Positions 16,434-24,146 of a stretch of DNA of 42,540 nucleotides are shown one piece after another. Positions within the stretch are counted from its first letter, which is position 1, and each line of letters starts with the position of its first letter. A program made the translations under genes and the position numbers. Under the pieces are notes generated by a model. It was not told the DNA's origin, did no database searches, and was given only the letters and a program-made list of their open reading frames with translations. Location: the NCBI GenBank assembly GCA_029976025.1, contig JARKNX010000210.1, forward strand, positions 1 to 42,540. Direction: 5' to 3'. Origin of the DNA: Aggregatilineales bacterium (GTDB lineage: Bacteria; Chloroflexota; Anaerolineae; Aggregatilineales; Ch27).

Positions 16434-16457
16434 GACAAGGGGCTTAAACCCCTTGCC
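16434..16457. repeat. Palindromic interspersed repeat, copy 2
   Basis: GACAAGGGGCTTAAACCCCTTGCC, a palindrome centred on CTTAA, 39 bases past the argJ stop. Just upstream, GAGCGGGA-T/C-AAGGG occurs twice (16377-16390 and 16428-16441), suggesting an older duplication. Confidence 0.7.
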
Positions 16458-16496
16458 TGCGCCGGCCTGCCCGGCGGGAAGCGCGTCCGGGCGGCC

Positions 16497-17777
16497 CTAG
16501 GAGCGGTAGTCACCGTTAATCGAGACGTAGTCGTGGCTGAGATCGCACGTCCACACAGTGGAGACGGCATCGCCCAGCCCCAGGTCCAGGCGGACGGTGA
16601 TCGCCTTTTCCTGCATAATCGCGGCGGCGTCCTGTTCGCGGTAATCCGTCGGCGTGCCGCTGGCGACAAGCTGCAGGCCCGCGTCTTCCGGCGCTTCGCC
16701 CGCCGCGAACCACAGGTCCAGCCGGTCGGGGTTCACAGCCACGCCGGCCCGCCCGGCGGCGGCCAGGATGCGGCCCCAGTTGGCGTCACAGCCGAAGAAA
16801 GCGGTCTTGACCAGCGGCGACGTGGCGATGGTCATGGCGACCTGCCGGGCAGAAGCGGCGTCCGGCGCGCCGGTGACGTGCAGGGTGATGAACTTGGTCA
16901 CGCCCTCGCCGTCCAGCACGATATCCCGGGCCAGCGCCGTGCACACCGCCGTCAGCGCCGCGCCGAAGGCCTCCCGGTCCGCCCCGGTCTGGACGTTCAC
17001 GCCGCTGGCGCCGCTGGCCAGGGCGATGACGGTGTCGTTGGTGCTCATATCGCCGTCCACGACGATCTGGTTGAAGCTGACGCCGTTGGCGGCGCTCAGG
17101 GCGGTCTGCAGCCCGGGGGCGTCAATGGCAGCGTCAGTGGCGATAACGGCCAGCATGGTCGCCATATAGGGCGCGATCATGCCTGACCCCTTGGCGATCC
17201 CGGCGACGGTATACACGCCGCCCGGCGTCGTCACCCGGACAGCGGCGGTCTTGGTCATCGTGTCCGTGGTCATGATCGCCCGCGACGCCCCGGCCCAGCC
17301 GTCCGGCTCCAGCCCGGCGGCCAGCATCCCGACCCCGGCGCCGATCTTCTCCATCGGCAGGGTGACGCCGATGACGCCGGTGGACATGACGAATACATCC
17401 TGCGCGGCGCAGCCGAGCGCCCCGGCCACAAGCCGCGCCGTTTCGGCGGCATCCTCGACGCCGCGCTGCCCGGTACAGGCGTTAGCCACGCCGGAATTCA
17501 CCACAACCGCCCGGATGCCGGCGGGGTTCTGCTTCAGGTGGGCTATGTCCAGCAGGACGGGGGCTGCCCTGACGCAGTTGGTGGTGAAGACGCCCGCCGC
17601 CGCGCACGGCCCATCCGCCGCAATCAGGGCCATATCGAGCCGCCCGGATTTGCGGATGCCGGCGGATACAGCGGCCGCCCTGAAGCCCGGCACAGCGGCG
17701 ATCCGGGTATCTACTGCGCTTATCGTCGTCGTGTCGAGAACAGTTGGAACCATGATATTCCGGGAATCCCTTTGCAT
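16497..17777 (-). CDS. argJ: Bifunctional ornithine acetyltransferase / N-acetylglutamate synthase ArgJ precursor, 426 aa
   Basis: ArgJ transfers the acetyl group from N-acetylornithine to glutamate, recycling acetyl in arginine synthesis. The autocleavage motif is KGSGMIAPYMATML; cleavage between Ala206 and Thr207 makes the alpha and beta subunits with Thr207 as nucleophile. Other conserved parts are NSGVANACTG and DGDMSTNDT. The ATG at 17777 directly abuts the argD stop; an alternative ATG at residue 9 (17753) is also possible. It is the last gene of argC-argB-argD-argJ. Whether it also makes N-acetylglutamate from acetyl-CoA cannot be told from sequence; no argA is present here. Confidence 0.95.
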   Translation of the reverse strand: MQRDSRNIMVPTVLDTTTISAVDTRIAAVPGFRAAAVSAGIRKSGRLDMALIAADGPCAAAGVFTTNCVRAAPVLLDIAHLKQNPAGIRAVVVNSGVANACTGQRGVEDAAETARLVAGALGCAAQDVFVMSTGVIGVTLPMEKIGAGVGMLAAGLEPDGWAGASRAIMTTDTMTKTAAVRVTTPGGVYTVAGIAKGSGMIAPYMATMLAVIATDAAIDAPGLQTALSAANGVSFNQIVVDGDMSTNDTVIALASGASGVNVQTGADREAFGAALTAVCTALARDIVLDGEGVTKFITLHVTGAPDAASARQVAMTIATSPLVKTAFFGCDANWGRILAAAGRAGVAVNPDRLDLWFAAGEAPEDAGLQLVASGTPTDYREQDAAAIMQEKAITVRLDLGLGDAVSTVWTCDLSHDYVSINGDYRS

Positions 17778-19001
17778 TTACGCCAGCAGCCTGAAAATAT
17801 GGGCCAGCTTTTCGATCGCTTCATCCACATGCTGCTTCTGCAGGATCAGCGGCGGTATCAGCCGCAACACATCCGGCCCGGCGTTAACCATGATCAGGCC
17901 GTGGTCGTAGCCGGCGGCAATCACCTCCGCCGCGGGGAGGGTGAGCTGCAGGCCGAGCATCAGGCCCCGCCCGCGCACGGCCGCAATCTGCGGCGAGCCG
18001 AGGGCCAGCAGCCGTTCCTTGAGGTACGCGCCCACCTCAGTCACGTGGGCCAGGAAGCCCGGCTCCGAGACCCGGTTCAGGATCACCCCCGCCGCTGAGC
18101 AGACCAGCGGCCCACCGGCGAAGGTGCTGCCGTGGTCGCCCGGCTGGATGACGCTCGCGACTTCCTCGGTGACCAGCGCGGCCCCGACAGGCAGGCCGCC
18201 CGCCAGCGGCTTGGCCAGCGTCATGATATCGGGCGTCACCCCGGCGGCCTCATGTGCCCACAGGCTCCCCGTGCGGCCCACGCCGCACTGCACTTCGTCG
18301 AAGATCAGGAGGGCGCCGTGCCGGTCGCACAGCTCGCGCAGCCCTTGCAGGAAGCCCGGCGCGGCCTCGTGAATGCCGCCTTCGCCCTGCACTGGCTCCA
18401 CGAATACGGCGCAGGTCCCGGCTCCGATAACGCCAGCCGCCGCATCCAGATCGTTGTAGGGCGCGATTTTGACATCCGGCAGCAGCGGGCGGAACGGGTC
18501 CTGATACTGCGGGCGGGGGGTGATGGAAAGCGCCCCCATCGTCCGGCCATGAAAGGCGCTGCTGAAGGCTACCAGCTCCGTCTTAGCCGGGCCTGTCGTG
18601 TGGCGCATACGCGCCCATTTGCGGGCGAACTTGATCGCCGTTTCGTTGGCCTCCGAGCCGGAATTGTTGAAGAACACGCGGTCGGCGAAGCTCAGCGCGC
18701 ACAGCCTGGCGGCCAGCTCGGCATGGGGAGCGGTGTGGTACAGATTGCTGACATGAATCAACCGCCCGGCCTGCTCGCTGAGGACGGCGGTCAGCTCCGG
18801 GTCGCCGTAGCCCAGAGCGTTGACGGCGATGCCGGCCATCAGGTCCAGGTAGGCGCGCCCTTCCGTGTCGTAGAGGTAAACGCCTTCGCCGTGGGAAAGC
18901 ACGAACGGCGCGCGCCTGTAGCTCTGGACAAGGTGCTGCGCTTCCAGGCTCTTGATAGCCGCCGTCTCATCGCTGACTGCTGACTGTGCTGCCCTGGTCA
19001 T
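17778..19001 (-). CDS. argD: Acetylornithine aminotransferase, 407 aa
   Basis: A class III PLP aminotransferase that converts N-acetylglutamate semialdehyde to N-acetylornithine. The PLP lysine is Lys264 (TLAKPLAGGLPVGA). The cofactor-binding Asp lies in LLIFDEVQCGVGRTG and the phosphate site in NNSGSEANETAIKFARK. I start at ATG 19001, with AGGAAAGAG six bases upstream, rather than GTG 19019. It lies 110 bases downstream of argB and directly abuts argJ. One palindromic repeat sits in the argB-argD gap. Confidence 0.95.
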   Translation of the reverse strand: MTRAAQSAVSDETAAIKSLEAQHLVQSYRRAPFVLSHGEGVYLYDTEGRAYLDLMAGIAVNALGYGDPELTAVLSEQAGRLIHVSNLYHTAPHAELAARLCALSFADRVFFNNSGSEANETAIKFARKWARMRHTTGPAKTELVAFSSAFHGRTMGALSITPRPQYQDPFRPLLPDVKIAPYNDLDAAAGVIGAGTCAVFVEPVQGEGGIHEAAPGFLQGLRELCDRHGALLIFDEVQCGVGRTGSLWAHEAAGVTPDIMTLAKPLAGGLPVGAALVTEEVASVIQPGDHGSTFAGGPLVCSAAGVILNRVSEPGFLAHVTEVGAYLKERLLALGSPQIAAVRGRGLMLGLQLTLPAAEVIAAGYDHGLIMVNAGPDVLRLIPPLILQKQHVDEAIEKLAHIFRLLA

Positions 19002-19053
19002 GGTGTTCTCTTTCCTCACGCTGCAGGTGACTGGCTCCGGGCGTCCATAACCT

Positions 19054-19077
19054 GACAGGGGGCTTAAGCCCCTTGCC
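19054..19077. repeat. Palindromic interspersed repeat, copy 3
   Basis: GACAGGGGGCTTAAGCCCCTTGCC lies between argB and argD, 35 bases past the argB stop. The core GGGGCTTAAGCCCC is a perfect palindrome. Its position inside the operon means it may act on mRNA stability rather than full termination. Confidence 0.75.
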
Positions 19078-19111
19078 TCTCAAGTTTCTATCGCCCGAGT
19101 ATACCGGCAGA

Positions 19112-19945
19112 TTAGCGGGCCGCCTCATTCAACCGGGAAACATGCTGGTAGGCGGAGACGGATATCCCGGCGTAAAACACAGTGCCGCCGCCGTTCGACA
19201 GGCCGTTCAGATCGGTGATCACAGCCTGCGGGACGCCCAGGGCGACCGCATGAAGGGCCGTCTGCACTTTGGGGATCATGCCGCCGTAAATTGTGCCGTC
19301 GGCAATCAGGGACTCAGCCCGCGCCGCGCTGAGCGATTCCTGCGGCGCTTCGTCGATCAGGACGGCGCTGACGTTGGTCAGGAAGACGATGCGCGACGCG
19401 CCGACCGCCCGGGCGATAGCCGCCGCCGCATGATCGGCGTTGACGTTGTACGGCTCGCCGTCGTCGCCGAGCGCCAGCGGCGCCACCACAGGAATCACGC
19501 CGTCAGCCAGCAGGTCCAGCAGCACTTCGCCGCGCACCTGCGTAATCTCACCCACGCGGCCCAGATCGCCGTGCTCATTATGCAGCTTGGCGCCGCGCAG
19601 CAGGCCCCGGTCGGAGCCGCTGAGGCCGATCGCGTCCAGGCCCGCCATCAGGAACTGCCGCACCAGCCGCTTGTTAACCGAGCCGCACAACACCATCTCC
19701 ACCACCGCCAGGGTATCGGCATCGGTGACGCGCAGGCCGTCCACCCACTGCGGCTGGAGGCCGATGCGCGTCTGCAGCGTCCCGATCTCCTTCCCGCCGC
19801 CGTGAACGATAATGACAGGGCGGTTCAGGCTGGCGACGTAATCCGTCAGCGCGGCGAGAAACCGGGGATCATCGATGTCGTTGCCGCCGATCTTGAGCAC
19901 AATCGGGGCCAGGGTTTGCTGTGGAGTGGTGTTTGTCTTCTTCAT
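19112..19945 (-). CDS. argB: N-acetylglutamate kinase, 277 aa
   Basis: Phosphorylates N-acetylglutamate, the second step of arginine synthesis and the usual target of feedback control. Amino-acid-kinase motifs are IVLKIGGNDID near the N-terminus, IIVHGGGKEI, and PYNVNADHAAAAIARAVGA. I use ATG 19945, which has AAGGGA eight bases upstream; the ATG at 19954 touches that site. An intrinsic-terminator-like hairpin lies in the 65-base gap behind argC, so argB may be expressed at a lower level or from internal initiation. The protein resembles the LysZ/ArgB group; genetic context favours ArgB. Confidence 0.93.
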   Translation of the reverse strand: MKKTNTTPQQTLAPIVLKIGGNDIDDPRFLAALTDYVASLNRPVIIVHGGGKEIGTLQTRIGLQPQWVDGLRVTDADTLAVVEMVLCGSVNKRLVRQFLMAGLDAIGLSGSDRGLLRGAKLHNEHGDLGRVGEITQVRGEVLLDLLADGVIPVVAPLALGDDGEPYNVNADHAAAAIARAVGASRIVFLTNVSAVLIDEAPQESLSAARAESLIADGTIYGGMIPKVQTALHAVALGVPQAVITDLNGLSNGGGTVFYAGISVSAYQHVSRLNEAAR

Positions 19946-19975
19946 AATCGTCATCCCTTTGCCGCGGGCAAGGGC

Positions 19976-20000
19976 AAAAAGACCGCTGCATGAGCAGCGG
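19976..20000 (-). terminator. Terminator-like hairpin between argC and argB
   Basis: On the minus strand CCGCTGC-TCAT-GCAGCGG is followed by TC and five T, starting 10 bases after the argC stop. As argB, argD and argJ lie beyond it, read-through must occur or it acts as a processing or polarity element. Confidence 0.55.
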
Positions 20001-20010
20001 CCGAACGAAA

Positions 20011-21030
20011 TTACGAAAGCAGGCCCAGCGTTTCGGGCAGGCCGAACATCAGGTTGAAATTCTGGACAGCCTGGCTGGCGGCGCCCTTAAGCAGGTTGTC
20101 GATGACGGATACGATCACGACGTGGGTATCCGTGGCCGGTGTGATCGAAATCGCGCCGTGATTCTGCCGGGTGACATGGTGCAGCGTGGCCTGCTGGCCC
20201 TTCGGCAGCACCTTCACCAGCGGCTCATCCGCGTAAGTTTCCTCGTACAGCGATTGCAGCGCGGTCGCCGCCCACGGCGTAGCAAGCGTGACGTAGATGG
20301 TGGCCATCAGGCCGCGATCCACCGGGAGCAGATGCGGCGAGAAAATCACCGGGCCGGTCTTGCCGTTGCGCCGCCCGATCTCCTGATCAATCTCGCCAGT
20401 ATGGCGGTGGGTCCGCCCGATGTTGTACGGCGAGAGGTTGCCGAAGACTTCGACAAAGTGGGTGGTGGCGGTGGGCTTGCGCCCCGCGCCGGAGACGCCC
20501 GATTTGGCGTCGATGATGATCGGCGCGCTTTCTGACAGGGCATGCGCTTCCAGCAGCGGGTAGAGGCCGAGCAGCGTCGCAGTCGGGTAGCAGCCAGGGT
20601 TGGCGATGATCGGCGCGCCCGCAATCTGCGCCCGGTTGATTTCTGGCAGGCCGTACGGCACGGGCAGCAGTTCCGGGGCCGGGTGCGGCGCCCCGTACCA
20701 CTGCTGGAAAGCCTCCGGCGTGTCCAGGCGGAGATCGGCGGAGAGGTCGATCACTTTCGTCCCGCCGGCGTAAGCCGCCGCTGCCAGCGGCGCGGAGGCC
20801 AGATGCGGCATGGAGAGGAAGACGACCTGGGCGCTCCCTGGCCCGGCGTCATTGTGCGCTTTGTACAGCAGATCGACGCCGGGGACGGGCTGGCCGGCAT
20901 CCTGATCGGAGGTGGCGAAGACCAGTTGCGCGCCCGGGTGACCGGCGATCAGTCGGACCAGTTCCTGACCGGCGTAGCCGGCAGCTCCGTAAATTCCGAC
21001 AGTGATGGGGGCGGTATTCTGGCCAGACAC
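20011..21030 (-). CDS. argC: N-acetyl-gamma-glutamyl-phosphate reductase, 339 aa
   Basis: Reduces N-acetylglutamyl phosphate to the semialdehyde with NADPH. The N-terminal nucleotide-binding motif is GIYGAAGYAGQELVRL. The catalytic cysteine is Cys147 in IIANPGCYPTATLLGL, with conserved HLLPVDRGLMATIYV later. The start is GTG 21030 with AAAGGAG six bases upstream. It is the first gene of the arginine operon and lies only 22 bases after an intrinsic terminator that ends an Arg-rich leader, so its expression is probably controlled by attenuation. Length is normal for the family. Confidence 0.96.
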   Translation of the reverse strand: MSGQNTAPITVGIYGAAGYAGQELVRLIAGHPGAQLVFATSDQDAGQPVPGVDLLYKAHNDAGPGSAQVVFLSMPHLASAPLAAAAYAGGTKVIDLSADLRLDTPEAFQQWYGAPHPAPELLPVPYGLPEINRAQIAGAPIIANPGCYPTATLLGLYPLLEAHALSESAPIIIDAKSGVSGAGRKPTATTHFVEVFGNLSPYNIGRTHRHTGEIDQEIGRRNGKTGPVIFSPHLLPVDRGLMATIYVTLATPWAATALQSLYEETYADEPLVKVLPKGQQATLHHVTRQNHGAISITPATDTHVVIVSVIDNLLKGAASQAVQNFNLMFGLPETLGLLS

Positions 21031-21052
21031 TCCGTACTCCTTTCAGCGCAAT

Positions 21053-21143
21053 AAAAATCCCCCCGGTCCGGGGGGATTGGGGTCGTCTTGTGCTTAACTA
21101 TGCTGCCAGGCGACACTATCCCTGCCAGACCGGCATGGTCTGG
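21053..21143 (-). promoter_or_regulatory. Arginine attenuator: competing hairpins and intrinsic terminator
   Basis: Three mutually exclusive structures are visible on the minus-strand RNA. Segment 1 CCAGACC (21143-21137) pairs with segment 2 GGTCTGG (21131-21125). Extended segment 2, CCGGTCTGGCAGGG (21133-21120), can instead pair with segment 3 CCCCCGGACCGG (21074-21063): 12 pairs with one wobble and a 2-base bulge. Segment 3 otherwise forms the terminator AATCCCCCC/GGGGGGATT (21078-21070 with 21064-21056) followed by five T in total. Segment 1 begins two bases after the last Arg codon of the leader peptide, so a ribosome stalled there would mask it and favour the antiterminator. The geometry is that of classical amino-acid attenuation. 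Confidence 0.8.
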
Positions 21144-21214
21144 GGACGGCGACGGGGACGGCGGGGAGGGCAATTAATCGTGCAGTTAACCGGTTGTAAC
21201 ATCATGTTTTCCAT
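21116..21214 (-). CDS. Arg-rich leader peptide of the arg operon, 32 aa
   Basis: The ORF starts at ATG 21214 (or ATG 21205/21202) and ends at TAG 21118-21116. Its middle reads PPRRPRRRPQT: five Arg codons among seven (18, 19, 21, 22, 23; positions 21163-21146). Three use CGT and two CGC. The stop codon lies just past segment 2 of the attenuator, so a terminating ribosome would cover segments that otherwise prevent the terminator. The ribosome binding site is weak (GGA before the second ATG). The predicted transcription start is about 20 bases upstream. The peptide itself probably has no function beyond sensing charged tRNA-Arg. Confidence 0.75.
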   Translation of the reverse strand: MENMMLQPVNCTINCPPRRPRRRPQTMPVWQG

Positions 21215-21239
21215 CTGTTAGTTGTCGCGTCTGAAACAG

Positions 21240-21268
21240 AGGGTAACGGACTCCTCCCCCTGAGTCAA
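21240..21268 (-). promoter_or_regulatory. Promoter candidate for the arg leader/operon
   Basis: Minus strand TTGACT (21268-21263), 17-base spacer, TACCCT (21245-21240). The -35 is good (5/6), the -10 poor (3/6). Transcription would begin near 21233, 20 bases before the leader peptide ATG. Confidence 0.45.
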
Positions 21269-21641
21269 TACGCCGAAAAAAGTTCGGATATCTCGACGAA
21301 AAATACCGGGATTGCTTGGGTAAATGATCCAAATAAAACGGAGGCGGGGAACGGGGAAAAACGGGAGCTGCCAGAAAGGGCAAGCCGTTTGCCCCCTGAT
21401 TTTAGCCCGGGCTGGTGAACGCAGGGGGTATCCGATAAACTGAGGACAGGGAGTGCAAAAAGAAAGTTTCCGGGGCCGGCTGAAGGTCCGACCCTGTTCG
21501 ACGACGGCGGACTCGGGCGCAGCCGTCAGCGGCGACATTCGGCCCGGCCCGGCTGGAACCGCCCGCCGCCCCCCTGATATCTCTACCCGTGAGCCTGATA
21601 TTTTGCCGCCAATCCTGTGAAAGAAAGCCGAGGTTAACGCC
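21269..21641 (+). other. Intergenic region upstream of the GH32 gene
   Basis: No gene is visible between the arg promoter and the GH32 start. The stretch around 21280-21345 is AT-rich and contains TTGG-N9-CCAA (21316-21332), a weak inverted repeat that could be an operator. A GATAAACT -10-like string lies near 21434. No clear promoter can be assigned. Confidence 0.3.
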
Positions 21642-23087
21642 GTGATTCGAACCGATTCCGTCGAAAATGCGATGGCAATCCGTCGCCAGCTCGCCCATGA
21701 CCATCACCGGCCGCGGTATCACTTTCAGGCACCCGCCAACTGGATGAATGACCCCAACGGGTTCATCCACTGGCGCGGCCAGTACCACCTGTTCTACCAG
21801 CACCACCCCTTTGGCCCGCTCCACGCCAACATGCACTGGGGGCATGCCGTCAGCAGCGATCTGGTGCACTGGCGGGACCTGCCGATGGGCCTGACGCCGA
21901 CGCCGGGCGGCCCGGATGCGGGCGGCTGCTGGTCGGGCTGCGCCGTGGATAACGACGGCGTGCCCACCTTGATGTACACCGGCGTGTCTCCGGAAGTGCA
22001 GTGCATCGCCACCGGGTCGCCGGATATGCTGACCTGGACGAAGTACCCCGGGAATCCGGTGATCGGCGCGCAGCCGGCGGGCATGACGCTGACCGGCTTC
22101 CGCGATCCCTGTGTATGGCGGGAGGGGAGGATGTGGCACATGGTCCTGGGCAGCGGCATTACCAGCCACGGTCAGGACAGGGGGGCGGTGCTGCTGTACC
22201 GCTCGCCCGACCTGATTAGCTGGGAGTATCTGGGGCCGCTGCTGGAAGACGACCAGCCGCAGGCCGGTGTGGTGTGGGAATGTCCTTCTTTCTTCCCGCT
22301 GGGGGACAGGCACGTCCTGTTCATCTCCGTGACCTCAACCGGCTACGTCGAGTATTTTGTCGGCGCATACAGGGAGCACCGCTTCGAGCCGGACTGCGGC
22401 GCTCACCTGGATCACTCCGGCCTGTTCTACGCCCCCCAGAGCACCCTGGACGCCTTCGGACGGCGCCTGCTGTTCGGATGGCTGCGCGAAAGTCGGAGTG
22501 ATGCGCTGGTGACCGCCGCGGGCTGGTCCGGGATGCAATCCGTGCCGCGCGTCCTGACCCTGCGCCCGGATGGGCGGCCGGGCATCGCGCCGGCCCCGGA
22601 GCTGAGCACCCTCCGCCGGACGCACTGGTCCGCGCACAACCAGACTATCGCCCCGGAATCGAAAGGCGTCCTGCCCGACGCCACCGGCAGCAGCCTGGAG
22701 ATACTCGCCGAGTTCGCGCCGGGCAGCGCCAGCCACTTCGGGCTGAAGCTGCTTCAGTCGCCCGACGGCGCTGAGGAGACGGGCGTGGTCTACGACCGCG
22801 CCGCGCAGACGCTCACGGTTGACCGGAGCAGGTCCTGCGCGACGCCGGACGGCGTGGATATCTCGCCGCAGTCAGCGTCGCTGCCGCTGTCGGATGGCGA
22901 CACGCTGCGGCTGCACATCTACCTGGACGGCTCGGCCATTGAGATCTTCGCCAACGGCCACACCTGTCTGACCAGCCGCGTCTATCCATCGCGGCGGGAC
23001 AGCGTGGGCCTGGACGTGTTTGCCGCTGGCGGGTCCGTCGGACTCAAGAGCCTGGATGTCTGGCAGATGGCCTCTATCTGGGAGTAG
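21642..23087 (+). CDS. Glycoside hydrolase family 32 (sucrose/fructan beta-fructosidase), 481 aa
   Basis: Hydrolyses beta-fructosyl bonds in sucrose or fructans with retention. The family's three acidic motifs are present: the nucleophile in WMNDPNG (Asp37), the transition-state stabiliser in FRDP (Asp155) and the acid/base in WECPSFF (Glu213). Residues 1 to about 310 form the five-bladed propeller and the rest the C-terminal beta-sandwich (SAIEIFANG). There is no signal peptide, so it should act in the cytoplasm on imported sugar, as an invertase rather than a secreted levanase. GTG 21642 has GAGG eight bases upstream. A sugar-type MFS transporter and a LacI regulator lie a few kb away but no adjacent operon exists. 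Confidence 0.93.
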   Translation: MIRTDSVENAMAIRRQLAHDHHRPRYHFQAPANWMNDPNGFIHWRGQYHLFYQHHPFGPLHANMHWGHAVSSDLVHWRDLPMGLTPTPGGPDAGGCWSGCAVDNDGVPTLMYTGVSPEVQCIATGSPDMLTWTKYPGNPVIGAQPAGMTLTGFRDPCVWREGRMWHMVLGSGITSHGQDRGAVLLYRSPDLISWEYLGPLLEDDQPQAGVVWECPSFFPLGDRHVLFISVTSTGYVEYFVGAYREHRFEPDCGAHLDHSGLFYAPQSTLDAFGRRLLFGWLRESRSDALVTAAGWSGMQSVPRVLTLRPDGRPGIAPAPELSTLRRTHWSAHNQTIAPESKGVLPDATGSSLEILAEFAPGSASHFGLKLLQSPDGAEETGVVYDRAAQTLTVDRSRSCATPDGVDISPQSASLPLSDGDTLRLHIYLDGSAIEIFANGHTCLTSRVYPSRRDSVGLDVFAAGGSVGLKSLDVWQMASIWE

Positions 23088-23090
23088 CCG

Positions 23091-23117
23091 GCGCGCCCTC
23101 CCTGCGGCGGGGCGCGC
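23091..23117 (+). terminator. GC-rich hairpin just after the GH32 gene
   Basis: GCGCGCCC (23091-23098) and GGGCGCGC (23110-23117) form a perfect 8-bp stem three bases after the stop. No T-run follows. Confidence 0.45.
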
Positions 23118-23355
23118 TGACGATAGCCGTGAGGGGGCGGAGCGCTACTCAGGCTGAGGGAGCTACAAGAGATCGTGCCCGGGCGGATGGCGGCATCCGG
23201 CCCCGGGCTGCCTCAGCTCCGCGCAGCTTGAGCGGCCTGCCCTCCGCGCCCCCTGCCGCCCGCCTTCCCGGCTCACTTGCCGTTTCCCGCGATCGGGTGT
23301 TTATTCCACATAGAGAGGGGCCTACCGCCGGCCCGCGCAGATGAAGGAGCTTCCC
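23118..23355 (+). other. Intergenic region with nested inverted repeats
   Basis: No ORF of interest. CTGAGG (23154-23159) pairs with CCTCAG (23211-23216), and inside it GCCCGGG (23177-23183) pairs with CCCGGGC (23202-23208). Together they could fold into one long hairpin in the 5' region of the esterase gene. No promoter is clear. Confidence 0.35.
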
Positions 23356-24051
23356 ATGATCATCAAGTCGGAAAATTTTCACGCCACTTTCAGCCGCACG
23401 ATGGCGCTCGGTTACTGGCTCACCCTGCCGGATGGCTACACCAGCGCGGGCGCTCCCTGGCCGCTGATCCTCTTCCTGCACGGGGCCGGCGAGCGCGGCA
23501 GCGATCTGGAGCAGGTCCGGCAGCACGGCATCCCCCGCATCGCCCCCCAGCAGGAGAACTTCCCTTTTATCACGCTCGCGCCGCAGTGTCCAGCGAACCA
23601 CTGGTGGTCGGATTATCTGGATGTCCTGATCGGGCTGCTCGATACCACGCTGGAGCATTACGCGGTCGATCCGGACCGCATTTACCTGACCGGCCTGAGC
23701 ATGGGCGGGTACGGGACCTGGCACCTGGCCGCCGAATATCCGGACCGCTTCGCCGCGATCGCCCCCATTTGCGGCGGCGGCCTGTGGGCTTACGGCTTCC
23801 CGGAGCGGGTGGCCGATATCCGGCATATCCCGGCCTGGGTGTTCCACGGCGCGAAGGATGAGCTTGTGCCCCTGCGCGAATCGGAGGTGCTGGTGAACGC
23901 GCTCCGGGAGGCGGGAGGCGATGTGCAGTTCACGGTCTACCCGGAAGCCGGGCACGACTCCTGGACGGAAACCTACGACAACCCGGCGCTGTACGACTGG
24001 TTCCGCTCCCACGCCCGGCGGAAGTCCGGCGCATCGGAAGATGAGGAATAG
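23356..24051 (+). CDS. Alpha/beta-hydrolase esterase (PHB-depolymerase/carboxylesterase-like), 231 aa
   Basis: A single-domain serine hydrolase without a signal peptide. The oxyanion region is LHGAGERG, the nucleophile is Ser115 in GLSMGGYG, the acid is Asp168 (FHGAKDELV) and the base His200 (PEAGHDSW). This order fits the family of short esterases near PHB depolymerases and feruloyl esterases. The start at 23356 is set by AAGGAG six bases upstream; the ATG at 23341 lies before that site. Its natural ester is not predictable. It follows the GH32 gene on the same strand after 270 bases, with hairpins between them. Confidence 0.85.
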   Translation: MIIKSENFHATFSRTMALGYWLTLPDGYTSAGAPWPLILFLHGAGERGSDLEQVRQHGIPRIAPQQENFPFITLAPQCPANHWWSDYLDVLIGLLDTTLEHYAVDPDRIYLTGLSMGGYGTWHLAAEYPDRFAAIAPICGGGLWAYGFPERVADIRHIPAWVFHGAKDELVPLRESEVLVNALREAGGDVQFTVYPEAGHDSWTETYDNPALYDWFRSHARRKSGASEDEE

Positions 24052-24146
24052 GCAGCCGGGGATGAAGAAAAGCGCGGGACCGCCGGGAAAGGGCCTCCTG
24101 TTGGCCCTGCCCCTGCGTTCTCGATACCCCCGGCGGCCTGGCGCGA

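Noticed and set aside
16338..16440. Remnant gene or mobile element downstream of argJ
   Set aside because: Purine-rich low-complexity sequence with one imperfect duplication; no reading frame or transposase motif supports a gene.
20949..21173. 74-residue frame overlapping the arg leader (PSPPSPSPSP type)
   Set aside because: Different frame from the leader peptide, overlaps the argC start and terminator, and its Pro/Ser run is a by-product of the Arg/Pro codons.
21053..21240. T-box riboswitch before argC
   Set aside because: The conserved T-box sequence and the usual specifier stem were not found; the ORF with Arg codons explains the terminator better.
23137..23151. Second LacI-type operator (GGAGCGCTACTC)
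   Set aside because: It resembles the 28007 site but has an inserted base that breaks the symmetry.
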